Of a stretch of 64,000 nt of DNA, positions 1-10,500 are shown piece by piece. Position numbers and translations under genes: made by a program. The notes beneath the pieces are model-generated. The model was given only the letters and a program-made list of their open reading frames with translations. It searched no databases and was not told the origin of the DNA. Numbering within the stretch: position 1 is the stretch's first letter; each line of letters opens with the position of its first letter. This stretch comes from Owenia fusiformis (Eukaryota; Annelida; Polychaeta; Sabellida; Oweniidae): the NCBI GenBank assembly GCA_903813345.2, contig CAIIXF020000012.1, positions 27,790,684 through 27,854,683 on the forward strand. Reading direction: 5' to 3'.

Positions 1-2939
1 CGATACAAAATATAAATATAAAGCAACACCTAAAATAGATAAATCAACCCTCAAAACAGATGAATCGCAAGATAAATATGAAGCAGTGCCTTCGAAAGAC
101 AAATCAGAAAATGAGGGTATTCCATCTTCTGAAATATATGGATCAAATAATAAGAATAGAACAATGTCTAGAACATATAAATCACAAGAACCCATACCCA
201 AGGGAAAAAAATCACAAGAAAACCACAGGCACAGCACATACAAAGCTAAAGACAAAGATAGAACAATGCTTGAACTAGATAAATCAGTAAGTAAAGATAG
301 ACCATTGAATTTTTCACCGGCCTCTTTCTTAGTACTCTCATTACTAGTACTAGTAGTCTCATCCTACTTCTTTTATTCCCTTTTGTCTGGAAATAATGCC
401 AGAACATGTATTGGACACACTAAGCTTATTTGGTACAATTATTTGATGCATGCATTACTAATATCAGTCAAAGGACGATTCTCGGTTTGGAGAACGAAGT
501 TCATCAATTTAAATGAGCATCATCCCTGCTTCGGACATATTATTTTTTTACATAATAAAGATTTGAATGTCTTCTTTTGAATAGTCATAATTTAATTTGG
601 GTAATATTTCTAGATTTTTCGCAAAAAAATATTAGCGCAGTACACTGATGAACTTCTTTGCCCAAATCGAGACTTGTATTTATATTGAATCGGTCTATTT
701 GAGCATTATCCCTGCTTCAGACCAATTTGTTATTTTTACATCTTGGAGATTTAAATGTCCTTTTTTGAATATTCATAGTTTAATTTGGGTTATATTTCTA
801 TATTTTTCATGAAAATAATATTAGCCCAGGAGACTGTTCTCCAAACCGAGAATCATCCTTTGTTGCATCGAACACTATCCCGAAAACAGTATATTTTCAT
901 TTATCCCCTTTGTCTGTTAGAACAATGTGTGGTTCCGGCATATCCATCAAAAACATTTCTAAAATAACACGGGGTACCATCGAATAATTTTGGCAACGTA
1001 CCGGAGAACGACATTTTACTAAGAAATGGCAATAATTTAGCACAATATATTTTTTAACTAGAGTTCAATTTTGATTTTGACAAAAGTAAGTATTCCATGC
1101 AATAACTATTTCATTCATGAGTTTGTAGGAATTCTGTTGGAACCCAGTTCTGATCAAGTACGAAGTTATTGAAATCGGCGCAGACGGACTTTACTCCGAA
1201 AGATGGTTTTTCGATTATAACTTTTCACAACATTTAAGTATAGACTTTTGAAAAAAGTACAGAATAGTCCTTATACTTTTGAATAATTCTGTTATTTCTG
1301 ATTCACACGACTCTGATTTGTTCAATTAAAAAAAAAGTTTTAAAAATATTACTTAGGAACGTAACCGGAGCTGGGAACGTAACCGGAGCAGATCAGTTGA
1401 ATTATTTAATCAAAAAAATTAAAATATATGATTTAAAGCACATATACTAATTTAAAAACATACGGGATTGTTCGAATGCGTATTTATTAATATACATGCT
1501 TTAAATCAAATATTTTATTTTTTAAATTATATAATTCAACTGATCTGCTCCGGTTACGTTCCCAGCTCCGGTTACGTTCCTAAGTAATATTTTTAAAACT
1601 TTTTTTAATTAAACAAATCAGAGTCGTGTGAATCAGAAATAACAGAATTATTCAATAGTATAAGGACTATTCTGTACTTTTTTCAAAAGTCTATACTTAA
1701 ATGTTGTAAAAAGTTATAATCGAAAAACCATCTTTCGGAGTGAAGTCCGACTGCGCCGATTTCAATAACTTCGTACTTGATCAGAACTGGGTTCCAACAG
1801 AATTCCTACAAACTCATGAATGAAATAGCCATTGCATGGAATACTTACTTTTGTCAAAATCAAAGTAGAACTCTAGTTAAAAAATATATTGTGCTAAATT
1901 ATTGCCATTTCTTAGTAAAATGTCGTTCTCCGGTACGTTGCCAAAATTATTCGATGGTACCCCGTGAATAAATGCATTATTATAAAGTCAATATGAACGC
2001 TCTTTGACCCACTCCTTACATGAGTATCATAGAAATGGGAAAATACACGAAAAGCTTACATGTTCTCAGAACGTAATTTTTAGTTATAAAACAATACACA
2101 ATTCGAAATGTGAACTGTCAATCAGCGTGGTATTTGCAATTTTATTTGTATTTTGTTAACAGTCATCCAGGTCTTTGTTGCGGAAACCGGGGAAGCCTAT
2201 AATCGTATGTAAAACTTGTGAAACGAAAATACACCACAGAAGGAAAAAACACAACGATACGGATATGCACCACGGGAAGAAATTGCACCATGGGAAGAAA
2301 AGCCACCATATGATGCTGAATAATAGACAAAATACTACTTTTAGTATTTTCTCAAATATTCTTAACTTGGTATGTAAGTTGAACACTGGGGTTTAACGTA
2401 TCCTTCCATTAATATATGTGAATTCGTCCATTAACCCCAAGACCATTCAAAGTTAAATAATATATATTATAAATGTATATTAATGTCACCTCCCTTTACG
2501 ATTCAGGGAATATTTCAGAAAACAAGCAAAACATTAAGGTGACTTATGACAAATAAAGAATAAATACTATGACCCAAGTCAACTGCATCTATGTATTTCA
2601 GTTTTGCCTTGAAAAATAACGTGAAATCTTAATTGTTTGTCATATAATCGAAGGCAGCTATCTATGTAATCTACGGTTCTATCTATTTTTGAAATAAGAA
2701 AAATATAGATCTAGAGTCTTAACTTCTGATTAACTATTTTATTCCAGATGTTAAAATTGCACGACTTTGGCGAGGACATCATTTTAATACGTGCGAAGCG
2801 TCCTCATGGTAATAAGGATATGAGCATGAAACTGTTTGGGACGCCAGGCGTAGGGAATGAAATTAAACGGATAATAGGACGGAAGCGTAGGATACGAAGA
2901 CTGTTCGTACACAAATACAAGAAGCGTGCTAATTCCTGA
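1..2939 (+). CDS. 3' part of a gene for a Lys/Arg/His-rich basic protein (three exons in window)
   Basis: I do not recognise the family. The first visible exon is open from base 2 to 286 and continues off the window. It ends at a good donor (TCA|GTAAGTAAAG) in phase 0. A second exon at 2163-2369 follows an acceptor (ttttgttaacag) and ends at AACTTG|GTATGTAAGT. The third starts at 2748 after ttattccag and stops at 2937-2939. All junctions are phase 0, so 95+69+63 residues join in one frame. The protein is hydrophilic and very basic. The first exon is rich in Lys, Ser and Asp with loosely repeated DKY-A-P-KDKS motifs. The second has a CKTC pair and HHGKK repeats. The last has an RKRRIRR cluster. 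An AATAAA at 3078-3083 closes the gene. The splice model is inferred from sequence signals only; a secreted matrix or nucleic-acid-binding role would be guesswork. Confidence 0.55.
287..580 (+). CDS. Possible read-through 3' end of the preceding gene with a transmembrane segment
   Basis: If the donor at 287 is not used, the frame stays open to a stop at 578-580. It then encodes a strongly hydrophobic helix of about 23 residues (from ASFLVLSLLVLVV) right after the basic region, followed by about 65 residues. That would give a membrane-anchored isoform in place of the spliced basic one. From about base 470 the frame runs into a repeat element, so the last ~37 residues come from repeat DNA. It may instead be plain intron. 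Confidence 0.3.
   Translation, partial: VSKDRPLNFSPASFLVLSLLVLVVSSYFFYSLLSGNNARTCIGHTKLIWYNYLMHALLISVKGRFSVWRTKFINLNEHHPCFGHIIFLHNKDLNVFF
470..861. repeat. Inverted-repeat element with two internal ~190-bp tandem copies
   Basis: The ends are inverted copies of each other (AAAGGACGATTCTCGGTTTG at the left, its complement with one change at the right). Between them a ~190-bp unit containing GAGCAT-ATCCCTGCTTC and TTAATTTGGGT-ATATTTCTA occurs twice. It is a short non-autonomous element lying in the first visible intron of the basic-protein gene. Confidence 0.65.
968..1966. mobile_element. 999-bp near-perfect palindromic (foldback) transposon
   Basis: The left half from CACGGGGTACCATCGAAT is mirrored almost base for base by the right half ending ATTCGATGGTACCCCGTG. 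Each arm is about 450 bp, with a short AT-rich centre near 1,440-1,500. The element is flanked on both sides by AATAA, a likely 5-bp target-site duplication. The arms carry paired GGAACGTAACCGGAGC motifs near the centre. There is no ORF of its own, so it is non-autonomous. Near-identity of the arms suggests a recent insertion or ongoing arm conversion. Confidence 0.85.
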
Positions 2940-3077
2940 AACAAACAAATAATCCGTCAATCTATTAAACAACGATATCTTTCTGAATCCATTGATTGTT
3001 GCTGGAAATACTTTATTGACCACGATTTTCTATTTCTGATCTATCCATAGGCTAAAGGGCGATAGAAACAATTTTTA

Positions 3078-3083
3078 AATAAA
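3078..3083 (+). terminator. Poly(A) signal AATAAA of the basic-protein gene
   Basis: A perfect AATAAA lies 139 bp after the stop codon of the last exon, so the 3' UTR is about 160 bp. Confidence 0.55.
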
Positions 3084-3203
3084 GAGGGCAGACCAATCAA
3101 ACTCTAGAGATAAATGTTGATAGGAGTCTACCTCTGCTGCCATCTTTATATCCGCCCAAAAGCTATGGCTCTATCTGTGTCAGAAAGCAGTTTTCAGAAA
3201 ATT

Positions 3204-3700
3204 GAGAGTTTAAGCTAGCGATATTTTTCACAACGTAACCGTGAACGCAAAGCCTCCGAATTAATACTGTAATGTATATAGCGCGCATACAAAACAAGCG
3301 CTACTTAGTCTACTTCAGATACCCGATCAGTTTCAGATCTGTGTTTAGAACGAAATATTTGCAATTTCAGGTTGGTGGCAACGGGAATCATTATACTCAT
3401 GTCTTTTGAATACTATGCTGGCAATTTTGATTTCGATGCATAGTATAATGCTTTCTGAAGAAAATGATGTATGTCATACATGCTTTAGCTTCAAATATCT
3501 TACGAAACGAGCATGTTTAAAATATGTAGCATAGAAAACCAGCTGAATAACTATCAATGGCATAGTACACATGGCATAGTACACGATGATGTGTAGTCTA
3601 AGTAACGGACTAAGTAAACACTGTGCCGAACGATTGTTTTATGTGAGAAAACTACATGCATTTGTATAGGGCGATTTATACGTACAGGTTTCCCGTGCAA
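3204..3700. repeat. Dispersed repeat, copy 1 (second copy at 23,655-24,100)
   Basis: From TTTAAGC-AGCGATATTTTTC through CAAAACAAGCGCTA-TTAGTCTACTTCAGATA to GATTTATACGTACAGGTTTC this stretch is colinear with 23,655-24,100 in the same orientation, with small indels. It also shares its terminal TTTAAGCTTGCAATATTTTT motif with the short element at 50,860-50,991. Confidence 0.75.
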
Positions 3701-4228
3701 TTTTATGTGCATTGCTTAAACGCTCAATTGTGTAGTATACGTGAGATACCTAATTATTTTCTGACATACAAATTGTACAATATTTAATAACAACCTATGC
3801 TTTTTGGAAAAAATAAGTGTACTAGTATAGATATTTTTTTGTAAATAATTGTTTGAAGCATTTCTATTTATGTAACATAATGTAATATTGCCTTCGCATT
3901 TTTGAATATTTGAGCACTAAAGTTATGACATGGACATGTAAAAGATTTAAAAGGATTGGTATCGAAATGGCGAACTGAACTCAACATTGTTTTTCTCTTA
4001 AACCAAATATTGAAAACATTCTGTAAAAACACAGTCCTTTATGTAATGGTCACTGATTGATAACAATTGAATGCGAAAATTATTTATGTATATTTTATAT
4101 AACTGTTTTTAAATAATTTTTTTGTTTTTTTAGTGCAATTGTTTTTTGTTCCTTTCAACCAAGTCTTGAGAATGAAATAAAATATCTTTCCGAACCTTTT
4201 TGGAACAAAATAGCATATACAACATTTT

Positions 4229-4419
4229 TTTAGACCTCTCGATATTATAACTATACAAAGGTAAGTTTGGTTCATTTAACAAAACGTATCCATACAAAAT
4301 TGAAACACCCCCCCCCCTAAAAAAATAGATAAAAAATAAAGTAAACCTTTTATGTCATTAACAAGATTTAGATGAACCAAACTTTCCTTTGTACAATTAC
4401 AATATTGAGAGACCTAAAC
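4229..4419. mobile_element. ~190-bp hairpin MITE
   Basis: About 50 bp at each end are inverted copies: TTTAGACCTCTCGATATT...AAGTTTGGTTCAT against ATGAACCAAACTT...AATATTGAGAGACCTAAA. The loop holds a C-run. No coding capacity. Confidence 0.7.
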
Positions 4420-5191
4420 ACGTTGTGTTATCATTCTATATGTCGTTTGTGTTCCAATGAGGGTTGGGATAGATGTTTCATTTCATTCCGAACGGTACCG
4501 AGAACAAAAGTGGCTGATGTACTTTCTGCATGAGAAAATGTACATTCTGCGCAGAAATTCTGCATGAAAAATCTAATTTTGCACCAAATTCTACACGAAA
4601 TCCCGAATTCCGCGATAAATTCTGCAAGCAACGGCTTCATTTGAACTATCACGAAATTCCAGGGATCCAAATTTCAGAACACCTCTCTAATCCGATTACC
4701 TCTCAATGTCGACACTTTCTCCTAGGGATTTTAAACAAGTGAAACACCATTACAAATTCATAAAATGCCAATTTTAATGATCTTTTCAATAAACCAAGTG
4801 GTTGCAAGCTTATTAAGATTTCAAATGATTTGCAAGATTTTAATGACGAAAACAAATATTTCACTATTAATGAAATCTATCTTTTATTGCAAAATGTAAA
4901 TATATACACTTTTTATTTCAGCAACAACTATATAAATACTACCAGTTTATCTATTTTTACAACTAAATATATACATCTATAACAAGCTAAATGGAAAACC
5001 ATACGATTACATGAAGTGGTACATGCATGTGGTTTTTTTTGTTCATGGTCCGTAGGAAAAGTTCAACGTTGGATGATCTGTATCGCACTGTTTCTTTGCG
5101 TATTTTAGGTTTGTACTTTATGTATTTTTGTTTAAAATAGTTTTTCTGGATCGACGACCCTATGGTATTATGGATATTCATTGTGCGATGT
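4420..5191. other. No gene seen; 3' flank of LC8 gene 1
   Basis: AT-rich sequence between the MITE and the LC8 poly(A) signal. Short ORFs on both strands at 4,431-4,742 and 4,987-5,181 match no family I know and overlap one another, so I treat them as chance. Confidence 0.5.
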
Positions 5192-5197
5192 TTTATT
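5192..5197 (-). terminator. Poly(A) signal of LC8 gene 1
   Basis: TTTATT on the plus strand (AATAAA in the direction of transcription), about 55 bp past the stop codon. Confidence 0.55.
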
Positions 5198-5252
5198 ATT
5201 CACCGATTGCTGTTGATTTTTGAATTTTAAAAGCAGTCATTCATTCAGTCAT

Positions 5253-5534
5253 TTATCCAGATTTGAATAGGAGAATGGCAACCTGTCCAAGATAGAAGTA
5301 GATGAAATGCTTTGTCTCGTGGGTGACATAACTCCCGAAGTTGCGCCCGACGATACAATGCCATGTTGGGTTGAATTTTTTGTCAAACTCTTTTTTGACG
5401 AATGCCGCGATGTCCTTCTCGATGTTGAATTTTTCCATGGCCTTCGTAGCGCTGTCTACAGCATCTTGCTGCATATCTTCGGCCATGTCTGCATTCTTGA
5501 TCACGGCCTTGCGTTCCGTAGTTGTCATGCTCAT
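5253..5534 (-). CDS. Dynein light chain LC8-type (DYNLL), canonical copy
   Basis: LC8 is the small homodimeric hub protein of cytoplasmic dynein, also found with myosin V and many scaffold partners. This 93-residue product has the family's near-invariant core: [10 protein letters not shown] at the start, [14 protein letters not shown] in helix 2, [16 protein letters not shown] forming the partner-binding strand, and the C-terminal [18 protein letters not shown]. The length matches the usual 89 residues plus a slightly longer N-terminus. The ATG at 5534 lies one base after a splice acceptor (tatgtgttttag|A), so the whole coding region sits in one exon behind a non-coding first exon near 6,240-6,300; a second ATG two codons on would also serve. 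It is intact and very likely functional. A diverged paralog lies about 5 kb away on the same strand. Confidence 0.96.
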   Translation of the reverse strand: MSMTTTERKAVIKNADMAEDMQQDAVDSATKAMEKFNIEKDIAAFVKKEFDKKFNPTWHCIVGRNFGSYVTHETKHFIYFYLGQVAILLFKSG

Positions 5535-5574
5535 TCTAAAACACATATTAAACATTGTAATAATCAGTCTCGTA

Positions 5575-5720
5575 GCCAGAGGGGGGGGGGGGCTTTAGAT
5601 GCCCTTGGCTAGAAATTCTTTCACAATTATGCAGTTTTTCACCATTCTGAGCACTATTCGCACGTTTTTGAAGCCAAAAACTGTCAAAAAGCTCCCCTTA
5701 GCAAAACCTAATCCTTGGTG
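5575..5720. repeat. Copy of the GTAGCCAG dispersed repeat in the LC8 gene 1 intron
   Basis: TCTCGTAGCCAGAGGGGG, then GCAGTTTTTCACCATTCTGA and a run resembling ...TTTTTGGTCAAAAA. The same blocks appear at 44,070-44,476, 49,425-49,652 and 51,382-51,530. Confidence 0.55.
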
Positions 5721-6239
5721 AAAGATACGGGCAAGATTACAATTTATACCTCATTACTAACCAGCCCGAATCATATCAAGAAATATGAATTTTCTACCTA
5801 TTTACTTTTTTCTGGCAAAAACAAGAACTTTACTCTCGAATGTTAAAAATCATCGTAAAATTAAATTGTATGTTGAAATTAATTTACCCTTTGCATTCGT
5901 TCAACTTTGCTTCTCAAAAAGAGAGCTTCGTCTTCAGATTTATAACTAAACTTCGCACGAAGGGTAAAGCCACTTACAAGTGGGTTGCTTGAAGGGAGGA
6001 TAGAATGGGGGATTCGAACGAGATATGAGAGTATTTATGAATATAATTCAAGAATTAAATCCCTGTCACCAAACTTATTAGTATGGCGCGTCTACATTTC
6101 TTGAACACTTAACTGAAAGCTAAAAATGACTACATCCATTTTGTAAATGAAAAGTTACAATACACAAATAATTTGTTTGATATGATATACGGTTTTACGG
6201 ACGTATATAAGGTAATGAATTAAACCTGAGTGTACTTAC

Positions 6240-6400
6240 CCTATAGTTTTGTTGATAAAATCGAAACGGCCTTAGCTGGTTGTTGCTTTTTACGATACTG
6301 ACACTGACACCCCAATTCGATCATCCAACGAAATATTTATCATGTTTAATCTCATCTCCTTGTTAACATTGGCCGTAATCTGACTACTGATTGGCGATTG
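6240..6400 (-). promoter_or_regulatory. Non-coding first exon and promoter of LC8 gene 1
   Basis: A strong donor on the minus strand (CTATAGG|GTAAGTA, exon end at 6240) fits the acceptor before the LC8 start codon, giving a ~0.7-kb intron. Upstream, two CCAAT boxes (ATTGG on plus at about 6,369 and 6,390) lie in a block that is clearly similar to 11,370-11,500 ahead of the second LC8 gene. The conserved block includes GACACTGACACCCCAATTCG and TTGTCGTTTGCTTGCT. The transcription start itself is not visible. Confidence 0.55.
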
Positions 6401-6449
6401 CTTTTGTCGTTTGCTTGCTAAAATTTTCCGCCCCATAATGCACCGTGAT

Positions 6450-7780
6450 TTACTGTAAAACATCTGCATGCAACTTTAACCTACGTCAATTATACAAAAT
6501 GTATTATACAAAACGCTAATTAACATATAGCTAAATTGGAATGAATTAATGTTAAGATCTAGAAGTTATTTTGAAAGTAGAATTAAAACAAAATATTTAA
6601 TTGTCTCGTGTTTTATCCCTGCAAAATAATAAAAAAATATGCATAAAAAGTGAATAATCTCTTATCTGGGCTAAGATCCAACTTAAATCCTTAAACCCCC
6701 ATCCCCTAAAATGGACAAAGTCCAACTCTATATAATAGTCGAGGTGATGTCGGCATTTTTCCAACTACACGATATCTTCTTACACTAACGACACATTATT
6801 ATCTCTACATGATTCAGATTTGTCTTGGGATTGCCATTTTGTCACATCTGGAAATGAATGCATTTGCCACATGGTTTCAGACAACTATTGACGTACCCGA
6901 AAATGCATCGTTTCGGAATAGTGTGTAGTTTTCACGAAACGATTTGGTGTCGTGACAAGTATTGAAGTAGGCCAACATTGTCTCTGAAATAAGTCAAGTT
7001 AATCATGTTTTTAAGATTGGTAGGCAGTATTTTTTAATTTTTAGTTAAGATACGATAATTTGTGAGAAGAGTGTCAGCTTTATTGGCGACATTGTTCAAT
7101 ATTATAGATATCTTAATATGATATTTTTTTAGTTTCAGTTTCAATTAGTGAATTGTTTTTCTTTTCATTTGGACCTCAGCTTTGGGATTAAGGTGCCCCA
7201 TGTTGATCCGAACACTCTGATGGCAGGGCGGCCATAGCTTCCCAAAATCGAGAGAAATATGCAGCATAGAATATAGGGATAAGCAGTACGATGTAGATTT
7301 TATATATAGATTTTATGAAGCTACGATCGCCGTATAGCAAATAGAGTGTTTAAATTAACCTGCTGTACGTGAGCATATAATCATTTTCCGTATACTTTTA
7401 TACTCAATTGGTCAAGTAAGCAGTACAAATGAGAAAACTAATCCACAAAAGACAATAATTTTACACATCCATGTACAAATTTGAATAACGTGTATTTTAG
7501 CCTCCCTAGTGTGACTGAGGCTTAAAGTGTACGTTAAACGTGTAAATCATGGTCTCCTATCTACTATCTTCATCTCACTGGCCTTTTATTTTATTTTGTC
7601 CGATTGAAGATGAAGGTATGAAGAAAACTAATTGTACTACGATCCTCACTTGAGAGATTGACAAAAGTTTCTGAGGGTTATATGATATTACACGTTTACG
7701 TTCAACTTCTCCCAAATTCGTGTAACTTGTCTTCATCAACTTCACGCAGAATATTGTAATAATTATTTTATCCATTTACT
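6450..7780. other. Intergenic, nothing recognised
   Basis: AT-rich with no coding block, splice-site pair or clear inverted repeat. It may include upstream regulatory sequence of LC8 gene 1. Confidence 0.4.
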
Positions 7781-9136
7781 AAAGGTCCATGTGCATGGTG
7801 ATTTTAGTGATTTTAGACAGTCATGTCTTTCACCATGAGTACTTTCTGGATATAAATACAGTGGTTTTTTATTAAAACAATATGTTTTCTTTAAAGTGAA
7901 GTCCCCATGATAGTAAAATATCAATCCAACTCTTTGAAAAATTATGGATTAGGACCCCACCTCGTCACTTTTTTAAAAATGGAAGGCTTATTTTCTAAAA
8001 AGAGGATCTTGTGTTTCTTAATTTAAATATATCAAAAGTTTCTTCTACACTACAGGGTGTCAAAAAACAACGGCACCCCCCTCTACAGCAAAAAGTCCTT
8101 AATGTTCCATATCATGTCATACCTCATTTGAAAGATAATTTAATTCTGGAGTTACACATCAAATGTCATTTAATAAAACTTAATATTAAAAAAGCTACAT
8201 TGTTTCAAAGTTTGCTACTTCGGTACTTTGTTTGCTGCTCTGTTACTGGTTAAAAGTCAAATCGTCAGAAAGTGAAATATGAAAGAATTACCCCAGATTT
8301 CAACTGCACTGACCATATGGGTTCATTTCTAAAAAACAGGGTATAGGAACTGATGGGCAAAGAGCCTCTTGAAAAAAGAGACAGTAAGGATGTATTCCTG
8401 AAGAATGTGAGGAAAGTGCGAAGAGGATTATGCAATGCTACACCTTTATGCGAATTTTTATTGAAATCATATTCGTCCAGATAAGCTGCTGTTTAAGCAG
8501 CAACTAGTGGTCATACCAACTACTAAGAATCAGCTCTAAATCTGTAAAATTATATGATATAAAGCTGAAATTTCTCAGATAACACCAGAATTAAATTGTC
8601 TTTAAAATGAGATATGACACACCATGTAACATTAAGTACTTTTTGCTGTAGAGGGGGGTGCCGTTGTTTTTTGACACCCTGTATATTAATAACTTCTGAA
8701 AAGGATATCAAAATACGTTAAAGTTAAAAACCATATATCCCATGTTATTTCCCCATAGGAAAAACTCATGCTATCCATTGTTTTCAGCATAATTTTGGTC
8801 ACCGAAAATTGATATCTTCAAAACTAGACTTTCAATACCATTCTACTTTTGAAGATGTTTTAGACCCCTTGTTGAATAATCTTTCCATGCAATAAAAATC
8901 AGAAAAAGAAGATTATCTTTTGAGCAAAGAAGTTCAACATTTTGAAAAAATTGTTGACGTGGGGTCACTATTTATAATTTTTCGAATTGTTAGATTACTA
9001 TTTTTATCATCATGGGGACTTCACTTGAAAGAAAACATATTGTTTTAATGAAAACCACTGTATTTATGCTCAGAACGTACTCATGGTGAAAGATATGACT
9101 GTCTAAAATCACTTGCCATACTGCACATGGAGCTTT
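7781..9136. mobile_element. 1.36-kb foldback element hosting a second element
   Basis: The left arm from AAAGGTCCATGTGCATGG through TTTTAGACAGTCAT, AGTACTTTCTGG and GTGAAGTCCCCATGAT is mirrored at the right end (ATCATGGGGACTTCAC...ATGACTGTCTAAAATCA...CATGGAGCTTT). The arms are roughly 270 bp and diverged. The middle is taken up by a separate element at 8,051-8,683. Confidence 0.75.
8051..8683. mobile_element. TACAGGGTGTC-type TIR element nested in the foldback element
   Basis: Perfect ~45-bp terminal inverted repeats start TACAGGGTGTCAAAAAACAA and end in the complement, with looser pairing over another ~60 bp. It is bounded by TA on both sides, as expected for the Tc1/mariner superfamily; that assignment is inference. 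No transposase ORF. Relatives with the same first 10 bases lie at 35,705-36,242 and 37,603-37,841. Confidence 0.8.
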
Positions 9137-9249
9137 ACAAGTCAAAAATTGAATGCATAACGATCAAAATAATTACTGTAATTATGCTGGTATTTATTAT
9201 CTGCCATCCCTGATTATTGCTAATATATGTTTAGTTCACAACAACACTG

Positions 9250-9790
9250 GTCCACAGCAGGGTGAAAGTGATTGGAAAAATATGTGAATAAACTGAACTG
9301 TATCTAACAGATGATAAATATAATCAGCAGGTGGATAGTCAAAGTGTGATATGTGAAACTTAAAACTTTAAAAAAACTTTTAAAAAGTGGTTTTCAAGGA
9401 CTTTTGTTTGAAAAATCGTGAATTGTTTTAGAGGTCACACGTTCCTTTGCTTAAGGTATAATTTAAACCAATGCTTGGCATTCATCCTCACATGTTTTGT
9501 TGCCGAAAAAAGACAATTGGTTCATAAATAAACGAAAAATGAACTCATTTATGCATGAAAATGGTCCATAGGAAAATACATTTCAAAAAAATTTCAACTT
9601 TTAAAATGAAAATGGCGGGAAATTTGATTATTTGAGAAATGAAAAGCTTACAACTTTCTTTCAATTTTTCAAAAAATCTCTTAAATAACCCCTGTCATGA
9701 CAAACAGTAAATAAATGATAAAAACATAATTTTTCAAACTTTAAAGATGGCGTGGGCGTTTCATTGTTTTCTTACACACGTTTCTGACCA
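9250..9790. repeat. Dispersed repeat, copy 1 (second copy at 19,780-20,460)
   Basis: Shared blocks in the same order and orientation: GATATGTGAAACTT, GTGGTTTTCAAGGACTTTT, AAAATCGTG, ACCAATGC-TGGCATTCATCCTCAC, AAAATGGCGGGA-ATTTGA and TCTCTTAAATAAC. The two copies are clearly diverged. Confidence 0.6.
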
Positions 9791-10179
9791 CTGAAGTCCC
9801 TCTGAAATCTGTCTCCAATATATCACAGATTACGTACATGATGACAAATGTGTTCCAGTTAACAAAATGTCACAGCCAAAGAAGTAAGATTTTCCTTTTC
9901 AATGACTGGCAACATCTTCACGACCTTTTTGGAACAAATGTGTGTCGGCATCATATGCTTAAGAAAGTCTAATGCCGAAACGGATCCGTTGTCAACCAGT
10001 TTGAAGAGTTCCACAGTTTAGTGATGTAGTCTTTTTGCGTCTGAGGTCTGTATACGATGTGCAAGTTGCATGTTGTTTGTATTGCACCCATTCCTTTCCC
10101 GGTTGTTAGTTTCTACTTCATCAGTTTGGTTAACAGTTTCTGGATCAAACATTTCTACATTGTTTGCGCATAAAATGTC
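9791..10179. other. 3' flank of LC8 gene 2; nothing else recognised
   Basis: No poly(A) signal of the AATAAA type is visible close to the LC8 gene 2 stop codon on the minus strand. This fits the altered C-terminus of that gene, but it could simply use a variant signal. Confidence 0.35.
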
Positions 10180-10500
10180 TCATGCACTATCATTGCAGTT
10201 GATTTCAGGCATGCATTTTCTCAAAGCGTTCATTTCTCCAAATTTGAACAAGAAAATATCCACAAGGTCAAGATTGAAATGAATATAATGCTCGTAAGTA
10301 ACGTAGCTCCCAAACTTGCGTCCGACGATACAATGCCATGTTGGACCGAATTTGGTGTCAAATTCATTCTTTATGTAAGCTGCGATGTCTTTCTGGACGT
10401 AGAAGTCTCGCATGGCCTGGATAGCGCAGTATATGGCATGACATTGCATGTTTTCGGACATGTCTGCAGTCTTGATCTCGGCTTTTGGTCTCGTCTCCAT
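10180..10500 (-). CDS. Diverged LC8-type dynein light chain paralog with C-terminal extension
   Basis: The 106-residue product aligns with LC8 along its length: [43 protein letters not shown]. After that it departs sharply. Two residues are missing from the HETKHF turn, the final strand reads DIFLFKFG instead of AILLFKSG, and the usual stop is lost, adding about 17 residues ([12 protein letters not shown]...). The start ATG at 10500 lies seven bases after an acceptor (tgcgtttcag). The intron and first-exon layout match the canonical gene 5 kb away, so this is a DNA-level tandem duplicate, not a retrocopy. An open frame despite heavy change suggests either a new role or early decay. Dimerisation and partner binding, which rely on the altered last strands, are doubtful. 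Confidence 0.85.
   Translation of the reverse strand: METRPKAEIKTADMSENMQCHAIYCAIQAMRDFYVQKDIAAYIKNEFDTKFGPTWHCIVGRKFGSYVTYEHYIHFNLDLVDIFLFKFGEMNALRKCMPEINCNDSA

Noticed and set aside
1777-1971. 64-residue ORF on the plus strand
   Set aside because: Lies in the right arm of the palindromic transposon; the left arm has no matching frame and nothing suggests a protein.
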